64,000 nucleotides of DNA, from NCBI GenBank assembly GCA_964654415.1, contig CAZZIP010000006.1, forward strand, positions 1-64,000. The letters are read 5' to 3'. Of the stretch, positions 42,518 to 51,181 are shown piece by piece. The stretch is from Methylohalobius sp964654415 (GTDB taxonomy: Bacteria > Pseudomonadota > Gammaproteobacteria > Methylococcales > Methylothermaceae). Every line of letters begins with the position of its first letter. Positions within the stretch are counted from its first letter, which is position 1. The notes under the pieces are model-generated. The model ran no database searches. It saw nothing but the letters and a program-made list of their open reading frames with translations, and was not told where the DNA came from. Both the position numbers and the translations under genes were made by a program.

Positions 42518-42982
42518 TCAATGGTATCCAGCCACTTCGGGAAAGCGGTGGATCATCTCGATCCCGGAAGCTACCAGTTTTTCTCCCTCTTCGACGAGCT
42601 TTTCCAAGCTCGGGAAGCCGAAGCGGTGGACGTCGCGCAGCTGCTTGTTCACTACCACCAGGCGGCCGGCGATCAGGACCACCCGGCCGAAACCCTCGTG
42701 GTGCATTTTCATCATCGGGGTCACCATCACCCCGGTCGCCCGCTCGATGGCCAAACCTACGGCGTTGTAGAAAAGCTCCACCCGCCATAAGGTATCCGGG
42801 TCGGGGTCGCCGACGATTGGGATCGCCTGCCGCTTGGCGCGGTCGAGGATATAAGGATCGAGCAGTTCTTCGTCGCGCTTGCCGTCCCAGGTCCCGTGAG
42901 CGTCCTGGGCCCGCCACTGGTTGACCAACTCCCTTAAAAATACCGAAGGCTGGTTTTCCTGCGCTAACCTAGCTTTGACCAT
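42518..42982 (-). CDS. NifX-associated nitrogen fixation protein (DUF269)
   Basis: 154 residues: FLRELVNQWRAQDAHGTWDGKRDEELL, GDPDPDTLWRVELFYNAVGLAIE, MKMHHEGFGRVVLIAGRLVVVNKQLRDVHRFGF. This is the conserved partner found after nifX. It starts 14 bp inside nifX. Its exact role in cofactor assembly is unknown. Confidence 0.9.
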   Translation of the reverse strand: MVKARLAQENQPSVFLRELVNQWRAQDAHGTWDGKRDEELLDPYILDRAKRQAIPIVGDPDPDTLWRVELFYNAVGLAIERATGVMVTPMMKMHHEGFGRVVLIAGRLVVVNKQLRDVHRFGFPSLEKLVEEGEKLVASGIEMIHRFPEVAGYH

Positions 42983-43394
42983 ACTCCACCTCTTCGAAAT
43001 CCTCGAACGTCCGTTCCCGTCCTTTGGCCTCGCGCGCCAGGACCTTGCGCAGCCAGGGAGGCGGGGTGCCTTGTAAAACTTGCCGCAGCTTTTCTAGGAG
43101 CTCTAGGATCGGCTCAGGCTGCTGAACCTTGATCGGATGGATGCCCTGCGCGATTACCCGCGCCGCACCGGAGCCGCCGATCGCGGCCACATACAAGATG
43201 GCGCAGCCGCGGATCGCCTCCAGTTTGGGGGCCAGTTTGTCCTCGTCGCCGTCCTCCTTGAGCTCGCCTTCGAATTGAACCGCCTCCAAGAAGCGGTGGC
43301 CTTCCGGCGATAGTTCGTAAATCGCGATGTTCTTGGCCCAGCCGAAGTGGGCGTCGACCCGTTTCAGGTCCTGGGTGGCAAAGGCAACTTTCAT
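42969..43394 (-). CDS. nifX: FeMo-cofactor carrier NifX
   Basis: 141 residues from ATG 43394 (MKVAFATQDLKRVDAHFGWAKN), with CGGAGGGG upstream; the longer frame to 43457 runs into nifN and is rejected. It has the dinitrogenase iron-molybdenum cofactor fold also seen at the end of NifB. NifX holds NifB-co and VK-cluster during transfer to NifEN. Confidence 0.92.
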   Translation of the reverse strand: MKVAFATQDLKRVDAHFGWAKNIAIYELSPEGHRFLEAVQFEGELKEDGDEDKLAPKLEAIRGCAILYVAAIGGSGAARVIAQGIHPIKVQQPEPILELLEKLRQVLQGTPPPWLRKVLAREAKGRERTFEDFEEVEYGQS

Positions 43395-43428
43395 GCTTCC
43401 CCTCCGTCCAAAAATCGATTCGTCCAGA

Positions 43429-44784
43429 TTAACAAGCTTCAGCCTGCGCGCCAGCATCCGTCCAGTTCCTCCAGGTTTCTGGGGTGGGCTCTGGGCTGTG
43501 TTCGATAAACAGGTTGCCCAAGGCGAAGATCAGCTCGCGCGTGCCCCGGTAGCCGACGCTGAGCTGGTGGGCAGCCCCCAGCCGGTCGAACATCGGCAGC
43601 CCCAGGCGGAATAAGGGGATCCCCAAGCGGGAGGCGGCCTGGCGGCCGTGGGAATGGGTAATCAAAAGATCGCATCCGGCCGCACCGGCCTCCAGGTCCT
43701 CTAAATCTCCGATCACCACTTCCTCGACCGGAAGCCACTCGAGCAGCGGCGAGTGGGTGGTGGTGACGGCGTGGCCGATTTCCGCTCCCATCTCGCTCAA
43801 AAACATGCCGATCGCCCACAAAAGGTCCGGCTCGGCGCCGATGGCGATGCGCTTGCCGCCGAAATAGAAGTGGCCATCGAGCATCGCGTCGACTAACTGG
43901 GAGCGCTGCCTTCGGTATTTGGCCGGCACCGGCTTGCCGCTCACCTCGGCAAGCCGCTTTAAGAATTCGTCGTTGGGGATCAAGCCCGTGAGCCGGTCCA
44001 AGAGCACGTAAGGCACGCCGGTCTTGGCCCTGAGCGCTTCGGCTGCAGGGCGCATCTGCTCGCCGACGGCGAGCGTCAAAGCCGAACGGCCCAAAGCGCG
44101 GACCTCCGCGAGCGAAGCTCCGCCTAACGTGGTCGGCTTGAATTCCTCCATCTGCGGTACGTGCCCGTCCAGGGAACCGGAAAGGTCTGGCACAACTACG
44201 GCTTTGAGGCCGAACGCCTCGATGGTCTCGCGCAACTCCTCCACGTCCCCAGGGGTCAGGTGGCAGCCCGGCAGCAGGTTGACCTGGTCGGACCTACGCT
44301 CCCCCGGCTCGGCCAACTGTGCGACCAGCCGGTAGACCGCCTTGCTCCATCCGTCCTGGAAAGCGCCTTTGAAATCTGGGGTGGAGACGTACACGATTTG
44401 GGTTTCGGCGAGCTCTGGGTGGCGCTCCAAGATGAGCTTGAGAAAGCCTTCCACGTCGTCGCCCTTGATCTCTGTGACCCCGGTCGAGCAGATCCCGATC
44501 AGCGAGGGTTCGGCCCGCTTTTGGAGATTGACGAGCGCCCGCTCCAGGTTCTCGAAACCTCCCAAGACGGTGGCGACTTCGTTCATCGCCGTGGTCTGCA
44601 GCGGAATCGCCTCGCGGAAGTGGCGCACCAACAGCACCAGGCCAAAGGAGGTACAGCCCTGGGAGCCGTGAAACAGCGGCATGGCATCGGCTATCCCCAA
44701 AAACGCCAGCGCTGCGCCGAGCGGCTGGCTCATCTTCAAGGGATTGACCGTACAGGCCTTTTTGGAGGAGACGACCTTAGCCAT
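43429..44784 (-). CDS. nifN: FeMo-cofactor scaffold subunit NifN
   Basis: 451 residues, NifK paralogue: CTVNPLKMSQPLGAALAFLGIADAMPLFHGSQGCTSFG with the cluster Cys, EVATVLGGFENLE, GICSTGVTEIKGDDVEG. With NifE it forms the tetramer where NifB-co matures to FeMo-co. Overlaps nifE by 8 bp. Confidence 0.94.
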   Translation of the reverse strand: MAKVVSSKKACTVNPLKMSQPLGAALAFLGIADAMPLFHGSQGCTSFGLVLLVRHFREAIPLQTTAMNEVATVLGGFENLERALVNLQKRAEPSLIGICSTGVTEIKGDDVEGFLKLILERHPELAETQIVYVSTPDFKGAFQDGWSKAVYRLVAQLAEPGERRSDQVNLLPGCHLTPGDVEELRETIEAFGLKAVVVPDLSGSLDGHVPQMEEFKPTTLGGASLAEVRALGRSALTLAVGEQMRPAAEALRAKTGVPYVLLDRLTGLIPNDEFLKRLAEVSGKPVPAKYRRQRSQLVDAMLDGHFYFGGKRIAIGAEPDLLWAIGMFLSEMGAEIGHAVTTTHSPLLEWLPVEEVVIGDLEDLEAGAAGCDLLITHSHGRQAASRLGIPLFRLGLPMFDRLGAAHQLSVGYRGTRELIFALGNLFIEHSPEPTPETWRNWTDAGAQAEAC

Positions 44785-46165
44785 GGCCGGTCTCCCACGG
44801 CGCGGGCCGGCGAACCTGCTGCCAGATCGGGTTCCCTAGGGCTTTGGCGATTTCTTCAACCAGCGCCACCATGCCCGTATAGCCGGCGTAAGCGTGGTGG
44901 CGTTCCTGGTTGATGTCTAGCCAAGGCACCTTGGCCTTTAGGGCGACGAACTGGCTTCTTCCGCCCGAAAGCAGGATGTCGGCCTTGGCGTCCACGAGCC
45001 AGCGGTAGATCTCTTTGGGTTTTAAGTCCTCGATCATATGGGCGTCCTCGCCTAGGATTTGCTTGATCCTCTCCTTGTCCTCCAGGGTGGATTTCTTGAC
45101 GCTGGTGCCCACCACCTCCATTCCCGCCTCCTTGAGCGCAGAGACCACCGACCAGGATTTCACCCCGCCGGTGACGAGCAGGGCTCGCTTGCCCGCAAGC
45201 TTGGGTCGGAAACGCTCTATTCTCGCCCAGGCGCGCGCCTCTTCGCGCGCGATCACCGCTTCGGTGCGTTCGAGCAGGTCGGAGGCAGCACCCCGCTCGA
45301 CCAGGAGGCGGGCGATGTTGCGCAAGGCATCGCTGGTGTCGGAAATGCCGTAGAAGGAGCCTTCGAAGAACGGGATGCCGTAGCGTTCCTCCATCTTGCG
45401 CGCGACGTTGATCATCGCTTTGGAGCACACCAGCATGGCACACCGCGCGCGGTGGGAGGAGGCTACCTGGTGATACCTGGCGTCGCCGCTGATGCAGGCC
45501 AGGATGCGGATTCCCAGTTCGTCGAATAAGGGTTTGACCTGCCACAGCTCGCCGGCCAGGTTGTATTCGCCGATCAGGTTGATGTCGTAAGGGGTGGTGT
45601 ACTCCGGCTCCTGGGTGCCGATGACGTAGTCGAGCAGCGCCTCCCCGGCGAGCTTGTTGCCCAGGTTCTTGCTGCCCACAAAGCCCGGGGAATTCACCGG
45701 GATCACCGGCTTGCCGAACTTTTGCGCAGCCGCTTGGCACACCGCCTCCAGGTCGTCGCCGGTCATCGCCGGCACGCAGGTCTGGTAGACGAATACCGCC
45801 GGCGGGTCGTACTTGGCGATCGTCTCCTTGATCGCCTGATACAAGCGCTTCTCGCCGCCGTAGACGACGTCGGTCTCGTTGATGTCGGTGGTGAAACCGG
45901 TGCGGTAGAGCAGGGGGCCTGAGGATTTGGCCCCGCGGTTGTCCCAGGAATTGCCTTCGCAGGCGATCGGACCGTGCACCAGGTGCGCCGCGTCGGTGAT
46001 GGGCTGGAGGACGATCTTGGCGCCGTCGAAAGCGCAGCCGCCGGCTGCCGCCCCAGGCTCGAGCTGCTTGCTGCAGCCCTTCTTGCGCTCCTTGTCCGAC
46101 TTGCCTAGGTTCTTGGCGCAGCCCGGCTCGTTAAAGACTTCTTGGATCTTGTCGGCTAAACCCAT
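44777..46165 (-). CDS. nifE: FeMo-cofactor scaffold subunit NifE
   Basis: 462 residues, NifD paralogue: GGCAFDGAKIVLQPITDAAHLVHGPIACEGNSWDNRG, TDINETDVVYGGEKRLYQAI, VYQTCVPAMTGDDLEA. Partner of NifN. 10 bp after nifK. Confidence 0.95.
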   Translation of the reverse strand: MGLADKIQEVFNEPGCAKNLGKSDKERKKGCSKQLEPGAAAGGCAFDGAKIVLQPITDAAHLVHGPIACEGNSWDNRGAKSSGPLLYRTGFTTDINETDVVYGGEKRLYQAIKETIAKYDPPAVFVYQTCVPAMTGDDLEAVCQAAAQKFGKPVIPVNSPGFVGSKNLGNKLAGEALLDYVIGTQEPEYTTPYDINLIGEYNLAGELWQVKPLFDELGIRILACISGDARYHQVASSHRARCAMLVCSKAMINVARKMEERYGIPFFEGSFYGISDTSDALRNIARLLVERGAASDLLERTEAVIAREEARAWARIERFRPKLAGKRALLVTGGVKSWSVVSALKEAGMEVVGTSVKKSTLEDKERIKQILGEDAHMIEDLKPKEIYRWLVDAKADILLSGGRSQFVALKAKVPWLDINQERHHAYAGYTGMVALVEEIAKALGNPIWQQVRRPAPWETGHG

Positions 46166-46175
46166 AGCGGCGCCT

Positions 46176-47759
46176 TTACCGGATGAGGTCGAAGCTGTAG
46201 TCGGAGGTGGCGATCCCGATCGTGTTGCGGTCCATCTCGTCGAAGATCTTATCCAGGATCCTCACCAGGACGTTGAGGCCGCCTTGGTACCCCCAAGTGG
46301 GGAAGCGGTGGTGGTGATGGCGGTCGAAGATCGGAAACCCGATCCGGATCAGCGGCGTGCCGGTGTCGCGCTCTAAGTATTTGCAGTAGCAGTTGCCGAT
46401 CAAAAAATCGACCGGTTCGGTAAACAGGAAGGAGCGCATGTGCCACAGGTCCTTGCCAGCCCAGACGTGGCAGCCCTGGCCGAACGGCGAGGAATCCAGA
46501 AGGGCCTGCATCTTCGTTTCCCATTCCTTGTTGCCGTTGGTGGCCATGATATGCAGCGGCTGGGCGCCCAGCTCAAGCAGAAAGCGAGTCAGGCCATAAG
46601 CCATGGAAGGATCGGCGCTCAAGGCGAACTTCTTGCCGTGGATGTGGGCGACCGAATCGGCGATGGCGTCCACCAACCGGCCGCGCTCTTTCTCCAACTC
46701 CTTGGGGATGGGCTTGCCGGTGAGTCGGGAAAGCGCCATCAGGAACTCGTCGGTGGCGCTCACCCCGATCGGGTAGTTGAAGCTGATCACCTCCTGGCCT
46801 TTTTCTGTTAGGTACTCACAGGTCTTTTCGGTGCCGAACTCCTGCATCACCAGGGTGGCTTTGGAGTTGAGCGCCGCTTCGGTCTCTGCCACCGTGGTGC
46901 CGCCGTCGTACATGCGGAATTGGCCGTCGGTTGGGGTGTCCCAGACGTCCGAGCTGTCCGACAAGACGATCGCGTCCACCCCGAACAGCGAGAAGATGCG
47001 CTTGATTTCCCGCAGGTTTCCGACCACGTAGCCGTCGAAGCCGCCGATGAAATTGATCGTCTCGGCCGGCTTTCGCTCCAAGGGTGGGGCAGTGCCGGCC
47101 TTGCCGTCCCAGAAATAGGAGAGTATCCCCTTCATCATGTTGTCGTAGCCGGTGATGTGGCTGCCCACGAAGGCCGGGGTGTGGGCGAAAGGAACGTTGA
47201 AATCGGCCGGCACCGAACCTTTGTCCTTGGCCGTCTTGATGAAGGCGTTTAAGTCGTCGCCGATGACCTCCGCCATGCAGGTGGTGAGCACTGCGATCAT
47301 TTTCGGCTGGTACAAGGCATAAGCGTTGGCCAAGCCGTCGACCATGTTGTTCAGGCCGCCGAAAACCGCCGCGTCTTCGGTCATGGAGCTGGATACGGCC
47401 GAACTGGGTTCCTTGAAGTGGCGGTTGAAGTAGGTGCGGTAATAGGCCACGCAGCCTTGCGATCCATGCACGAACGGCAGGGTGCCTTCGAAGCCCACTG
47501 CGGCCATGATCGCTCCGGTCGGTTGGCAGGCCTTGTCCGGGTTGATCGCCAGCGCCTCACGGGAGAGGTTTTTCTCACGGTAATCCCAGGTCTTGGTCCA
47601 TTCGCGGACCTCCTCGACCTTCTCGTCGGCGACCGGCCGCTCGAATTCCCGGCGCTTGTTTTTAAACAGCGAGATATAGTCCGGATGCCGGAACAGATTC
47701 ATATGGTCTAGAACCTGATCCGGATTCTGTGGGGTCGGGTTTTGCGCCTGTTGGCTCAT
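46176..47759 (-). CDS. nifK: Nitrogenase MoFe protein beta chain NifK
   Basis: 527 residues from ATG 47759 (MSQQAQNPTPQNPDQVLDHM) with AAGGAG upstream; the longer frame to 47804 would begin within the intergenic hairpin. P-cluster cysteines at 78 (KACQPTGA), 103 (GSQGCVAYY) and 161 (TTCMAEVIGDD). Forms the alpha2beta2 MoFe protein with NifD. Confidence 0.96.
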   Translation of the reverse strand: MSQQAQNPTPQNPDQVLDHMNLFRHPDYISLFKNKRREFERPVADEKVEEVREWTKTWDYREKNLSREALAINPDKACQPTGAIMAAVGFEGTLPFVHGSQGCVAYYRTYFNRHFKEPSSAVSSSMTEDAAVFGGLNNMVDGLANAYALYQPKMIAVLTTCMAEVIGDDLNAFIKTAKDKGSVPADFNVPFAHTPAFVGSHITGYDNMMKGILSYFWDGKAGTAPPLERKPAETINFIGGFDGYVVGNLREIKRIFSLFGVDAIVLSDSSDVWDTPTDGQFRMYDGGTTVAETEAALNSKATLVMQEFGTEKTCEYLTEKGQEVISFNYPIGVSATDEFLMALSRLTGKPIPKELEKERGRLVDAIADSVAHIHGKKFALSADPSMAYGLTRFLLELGAQPLHIMATNGNKEWETKMQALLDSSPFGQGCHVWAGKDLWHMRSFLFTEPVDFLIGNCYCKYLERDTGTPLIRIGFPIFDRHHHHRFPTWGYQGGLNVLVRILDKIFDEMDRNTIGIATSDYSFDLIR

Positions 47760-47783
47760 GGTGGTCTCCTTGATGATCGGTCT

Positions 47784-47817
47784 GGATCGGACCCAGACCT
47801 CCATCCGGGTCCGATCC
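47784..47817 (-). promoter_or_regulatory. Stem-loop between nifD and nifK with an overlapping alternative hairpin
   Basis: Perfect 11-bp inverted repeat (GGATCGGACCC at 47784-47794 and GGGTCCGATCC at 47807-47817, loop 12). A second hairpin, GGTCTGG (47779-47785) with CCAGACC (47793-47799), uses the same bases and excludes the first. Lies 16 bp after the nifD stop and ends 25 bp before the nifK ATG; probably an mRNA stability or partial-termination element that tunes NifK level. Confidence 0.6.
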
Positions 47818-47832
47818 TTTTAAAAGGTTGCC

Positions 47833-49287
47833 TTAGGCTGCCTGCCACGGGGCTTGGGTCATCTTCCAGACTGGATTGTTGATCGCCAGGTCCATGTCAC
47901 GGGCGAACACGGCAAAGCCGTCGTAGCCGTGGTAAGGTCCCGAATAATCCCAAGAATGCATCTGGCGGAAAGGCATGCCCATTTTCTGGAAGATGTATTT
48001 CTCCTTGATTCCGGAGGCGACCAGATCCGGCACCAGCTTTTCCGCGAATTTTTCGAACTCGTAGCCGGTCACGTCGTCGTAAATCAAAGTGCCGTCCTTG
48101 ACGTAGTGGGTGGTGCGCTGGTAGTCGTCGTTGTGGGCGAACTCGTAACCGGTCGCGATGCACTCCATCCCCAGGTCCTCGAAGGCCGGGATCACGTGGC
48201 GCGGGCGCAGGCCCCCGACGAAGATCATGACCTTCTTGCCTTCAAGGCGCGGCCGGTACTTGGCGATGACCGCTTTGGCCACGGGTTCGTACTTGGCGAT
48301 CACCCGCTCTGCGCCTTCCTGGATCCTAGCGTCGAAGTGGCTGGCGATCTTGCGCAGCGACTCGGCGATCTTGGTCGGGCCGAAGAAGTTGTACTCGACC
48401 CAGGGGATGCCGTATTTTTCCTCCATGTGCCGCACGATGTAGTTCATCGAGCGGTAGCAGTGGATGATATTGAGCTTGGCCTTGGAGGTGCGCTCCAGCT
48501 CGGCCAGGGTGCCGTCGCCCGACCACTGGGCGATGACCCTAAGGCCCATTTCCTCGAGCAAAATCCTAGAGGCCCAGGCATCGCCGCCGATGTTGTAGTC
48601 GCCGATGATCGCCACGTCATACGGGGTGCTCTCGATGTCCATAGGCTTGTCTGAAGCTGGGTCGAGCACCCAGTCGCGGATCGAGTCGTTGGCGATGTGG
48701 TGGCCTAGAGATTGGGACACGCCGCGAAACCCCTCGCACCGGACGGGGACGACGGTTTTGCCGATTTCCTTGGCCTTTTTCTTGGCGACCGCCTCGATGT
48801 CGTCGCCGATCAGCCCGATCGGGCACTCCGACTGGATGGTGATGCCCTGGCTTAAGGGAAACAGCATTTCCATCTCGTCGATGATCTTGGCGAGCTTCTT
48901 GTCGCCGCCAAAGACGATGTCGCGTTCCTGAAAGTCCGAGGTGAAATGGATGGTGGTAAAGGTGTCCACCCCGGTGGTACCGATGTAGTAGTTGCGCCTT
49001 CCCCCGCGGTTGTAGCGGCCGCAGCCGACCGGTCCGTGGCTTAGGTGAATCATGTTCTTGACCGGGTTCCACACTACCCCGAACGAGCCGGCATAAGCGC
49101 AGCCGCGGATGGTCATCACCCCGGGAAGAGACTTGATGTTGGATTTGACCCCGCAGTCGGGCTTGCCTTCTTCATAGACGTTTAAGTGTTTGGCGCGCTT
49201 TTTGGCGGTCTTTTCGGGATAGGCTTTAAGGACCTCGTCGATGAGTTCCTGGTTGCGCTGCTTGATTTGTTCTGAAGTCAGGCTCAT
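47833..49287 (-). CDS. nifD: Nitrogenase MoFe protein alpha chain NifD
   Basis: 484 residues. P-cluster Cys at 63, 89 and 154; FeMo-co ligands Cys277 (NIIHCYRSMNYI) and His444 (FRQMHSWDYSGPYHGYDGF), equal to Cys275 and His442 of Azotobacter. These residues and the absence of nifDG/vnf genes show a molybdenum nitrogenase. Confidence 0.97.
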   Translation of the reverse strand: MSLTSEQIKQRNQELIDEVLKAYPEKTAKKRAKHLNVYEEGKPDCGVKSNIKSLPGVMTIRGCAYAGSFGVVWNPVKNMIHLSHGPVGCGRYNRGGRRNYYIGTTGVDTFTTIHFTSDFQERDIVFGGDKKLAKIIDEMEMLFPLSQGITIQSECPIGLIGDDIEAVAKKKAKEIGKTVVPVRCEGFRGVSQSLGHHIANDSIRDWVLDPASDKPMDIESTPYDVAIIGDYNIGGDAWASRILLEEMGLRVIAQWSGDGTLAELERTSKAKLNIIHCYRSMNYIVRHMEEKYGIPWVEYNFFGPTKIAESLRKIASHFDARIQEGAERVIAKYEPVAKAVIAKYRPRLEGKKVMIFVGGLRPRHVIPAFEDLGMECIATGYEFAHNDDYQRTTHYVKDGTLIYDDVTGYEFEKFAEKLVPDLVASGIKEKYIFQKMGMPFRQMHSWDYSGPYHGYDGFAVFARDMDLAINNPVWKMTQAPWQAA

Positions 49288-49318
49288 GACATTTCTCCGT
49301 TCAGTCGTTGAGGCGATA

Positions 49319-49346
49319 GGGCGGGCCGCATGGTGACAGCCCGCCC
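49319..49346 (-). promoter_or_regulatory. Stem-loop after nifH
   Basis: GGGCGGGC (49319-49326) and GCCCGCCC (49339-49346), an 8-bp all-GC stem 4 bp after the nifH stop codon. Hairpins at this place in other nifHDK operons stabilise nifH mRNA or end part of the transcripts, giving more NifH than NifDK. Confidence 0.65.
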
Positions 49347-49350
49347 GCCA

Positions 49351-50232
49351 TCAGGCGGCCAGTTCCGCGGCGGTCTTGCCCACCAGAGACTCGTCCACCT
49401 GCTTCATGATGCCGTGCTCCATCAGCAGGTCTTCCAGTTCGTCCATGCTGATCGGGGTGGGGATCACGCCCTTGCCGGCGTTCTCGTGGATCTTCCTGGC
49501 CAGCGCGCGGTAGTGATCCGCCTGCTGGGAGTCGGGGGCGTATTCGATCACCGTCATGCGCCTAAGCTCTGCGTGTTGGACGACGTTGTCGCGCGGCACG
49601 AAGTAGATCAGCTGGGTGCCTAGTTTCTTCGCCAGCGCTTCGGCCAGCTCAAGCTCCTTGTCGGTCTTGCGCTCGTTACAGATCAGGCCGCCCAAACGCA
49701 CCCCGCCGGAGTGGGCGTATTTCAAGATGCCTTTGGAGATGTTATTGGCGGCGTACATGGCCATCATCTCGCCGGACATGACGATATAGATTTCCTGGGC
49801 CTTATTCTCGCGGATGGGCATGGCGAAGCCGCCGCACACCACGTCGCCCAAGACGTCGTAGGAGACGTAGTCGATGTCCTCGTAGGCGCCGTTTTCCTCC
49901 AGAAAGTTGATGGAGGTAATGACCCCGCGGCCGGCGCAGCCCACCCCAGGTTCCGGACCGCCCGACTCCACGCACTTAATACCCAGGTAGCCGACCTTCA
50001 TCACGTCCTCCAGCTCCAGGTCTTCCACGCTGCCGGCCTGGGCGGCTAGGTGGAGAATCGTGTCCTGGGCTTTGGCGTGCAGGATCAGGCGGGTGGAGTC
50101 GGCTTTCGGATCGCAGCCGACGATCAGGATCCTCTGGCCCATTTCGGCCAGGGCTGCCAGGGTGTTCTGAGAGGTGGTGGATTTGCCGATCCCACCTTTA
50201 CCGTAAAAGGCAATTTGTCGCAAATCAGACAT
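49351..50232 (-). CDS. nifH: Nitrogenase iron protein NifH
   Basis: 293 residues. P-loop GKGGIGKSTT (11-20), [4Fe-4S] ligands Cys99 (GVGCAGRGV) and Cys133 (VVCGGFAMP), and Arg102, the residue that is ADP-ribosylated by DraT in some diazotrophs. First gene of the nifHDKENX operon behind a sigma-54 promoter, with a ~94-nt leader. Confidence 0.98.
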   Translation of the reverse strand: MSDLRQIAFYGKGGIGKSTTSQNTLAALAEMGQRILIVGCDPKADSTRLILHAKAQDTILHLAAQAGSVEDLELEDVMKVGYLGIKCVESGGPEPGVGCAGRGVITSINFLEENGAYEDIDYVSYDVLGDVVCGGFAMPIRENKAQEIYIVMSGEMMAMYAANNISKGILKYAHSGGVRLGGLICNERKTDKELELAEALAKKLGTQLIYFVPRDNVVQHAELRRMTVIEYAPDSQQADHYRALARKIHENAGKGVIPTPISMDELEDLLMEHGIMKQVDESLVGKTAAELAA

Positions 50233-50336
50233 GGCTTTTCTCCGGTTGTCTTAAACGATTCCTGCAGTATTCCGTGGTAAGGAATTTTCTGGTTGTACTT
50301 TTCGCCCTGCCGAAAATACTGTCCAATACAGGCTAA

Positions 50337-50351
50337 GCAATCGCCATGCCA
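50337..50351 (-). promoter_or_regulatory. Sigma-54 promoter of nifH
   Basis: Minus strand TGGCAT-GGCGA-TTGC, a strong -24/-12 element. The predicted start is about 94 bp before the nifH ATG. Confidence 0.82.
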
Positions 50352-50403
50352 ACTTTAACTTATTGATTTCAATAACGCTTGTTCGCGCAACCGAGCGCGT
50401 GGC

Positions 50404-50419
50404 TGTTGCAAACAAGACA
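50404..50419. promoter_or_regulatory. NifA site A upstream of nifH
   Basis: Perfect TGT-N10-ACA (TGT 50404, ACA 50417), 52 bp upstream of the nifH -24 element. Confidence 0.75.
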
Positions 50420-50432
50420 AAGGCAGCTAATT

Positions 50433-50448
50433 TGTCGCAAACGGGACA
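50433..50448. promoter_or_regulatory. NifA site B upstream of nifH
   Basis: Perfect TGT-N10-ACA (TGT 50433, ACA 50446), 29 bp from site A; between the nifH promoter and the divergent receiver promoter, so it can serve both. Confidence 0.75.
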
Positions 50449-50480
50449 AGCCGATGGCGACCGCACCGGTCGGATGGGGA

Positions 50481-50495
50481 TGGAACGAAGTTTGC
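50481..50495 (+). promoter_or_regulatory. Sigma-54 promoter of the receiver-like gene
   Basis: TGGAAC-GAAGT-TTGC: one mismatch in the -24 box, exact spacing, 40 bp before the ATG at 50535. Confidence 0.6.
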
Positions 50496-50534
50496 TCGAC
50501 TCTGGGCACAGCAAGAAGCTCAACGGGGGACCTG

Positions 50535-50963
50535 ATGCAGATCGGAGTGGACAGCGCCAAAGCGGTGGATAAAAGGCGGGTGTTTGTGGTGGACGAGGAC
50601 GAGATCACGCGCCAAGCGCTGCAGTTCATGCTGTTCGACGAGATCGAAACCCATGCCTTTCCAAACTTGGCGGCCGCCTATGCCAGGGCTGAGCGCTTCA
50701 AGCCGGACCTGTTGCTGCTTGGGCTTGGGATCGTCGCGGCGCAAGGCACAGAGGTTCTCACCGAGATCCGCTTCCGGTTGGGACCGCTCAAGATCGTGCT
50801 GGTGGCAGATTCGGCCCAAGAGCGTTTGGTCCGGGAATGTTTGCAAAACGGCGCCGACGCTGTCCTGAGCAAACCCTTGACGATCGAAAAAACCCGCCGC
50901 AAGGTCGATTTGCTTTTGGGCCGCCGGGCCGATCTGGGCCTTCCCATCCTGCCGGCAGGCTAA
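50535..50963 (+). CDS. Receiver-like protein without the phosphoacceptor Asp, divergent from nifH
   Basis: 142 residues from ATG 50535 with GGGGGA upstream; the frame runs back to 50379 but through the NifA sites. A single response-regulator receiver fold: RRVFVVDEDEITRQAL (acidic triad), PDLLLLGLGIVAAQG, and the conserved Lys in VLSKPLT (~K113). The phosphorylated Asp is Gly (~63). No output domain. Placed behind a sigma-54 promoter that shares NifA sites with nifH, so it should be made during nitrogen fixation; a phosphorylation-independent adaptor is the most likely role. Confidence 0.72.
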   Translation: MQIGVDSAKAVDKRRVFVVDEDEITRQALQFMLFDEIETHAFPNLAAAYARAERFKPDLLLLGLGIVAAQGTEVLTEIRFRLGPLKIVLVADSAQERLVRECLQNGADAVLSKPLTIEKTRRKVDLLLGRRADLGLPILPAG

Positions 50964-50969
50964 GGCAAA

Positions 50970-51140
50970 GTGTCGCAAGATCTGCCTCTGACCGGCCACA
51001 GCACCAACTTGGTCGGCTTGCCGACGGGGTTGATCGCAAGCTGCGCCTTCAACGATGCCGGCCAGGTCGTGGGGTGGTTGGACGTGGTCGACGTGGACCC
51101 TATTATCTTTAGTTTGGCAAGATACCGCGCACTTTCTTGA
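50970..51140 (+). pseudogene. HAF-repeat protein fragment
   Basis: A 56-codon frame from GTG 50970 contains CAFNDAGQVVGWLDVVDVDP, the N-D-A-G-Q-V-V-G-W pattern of HAF extracellular repeats, also seen in the PEP-CTERM gene on the other strand nearby. No signal peptide or PEP-CTERM tail is left, so it reads as a broken piece. Confidence 0.4.
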
Positions 51141-51181
51141 CGGCAGATTCAGTTTTACGACGAGGGGGTGGAGACTTCTTA

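Noticed and set aside
44856..45740. 294-codon frame inside nifE
   Set aside because: Same strand, shifted frame of nifE, repetitive Arg/Gly/His composition; nifE itself is unmistakable.
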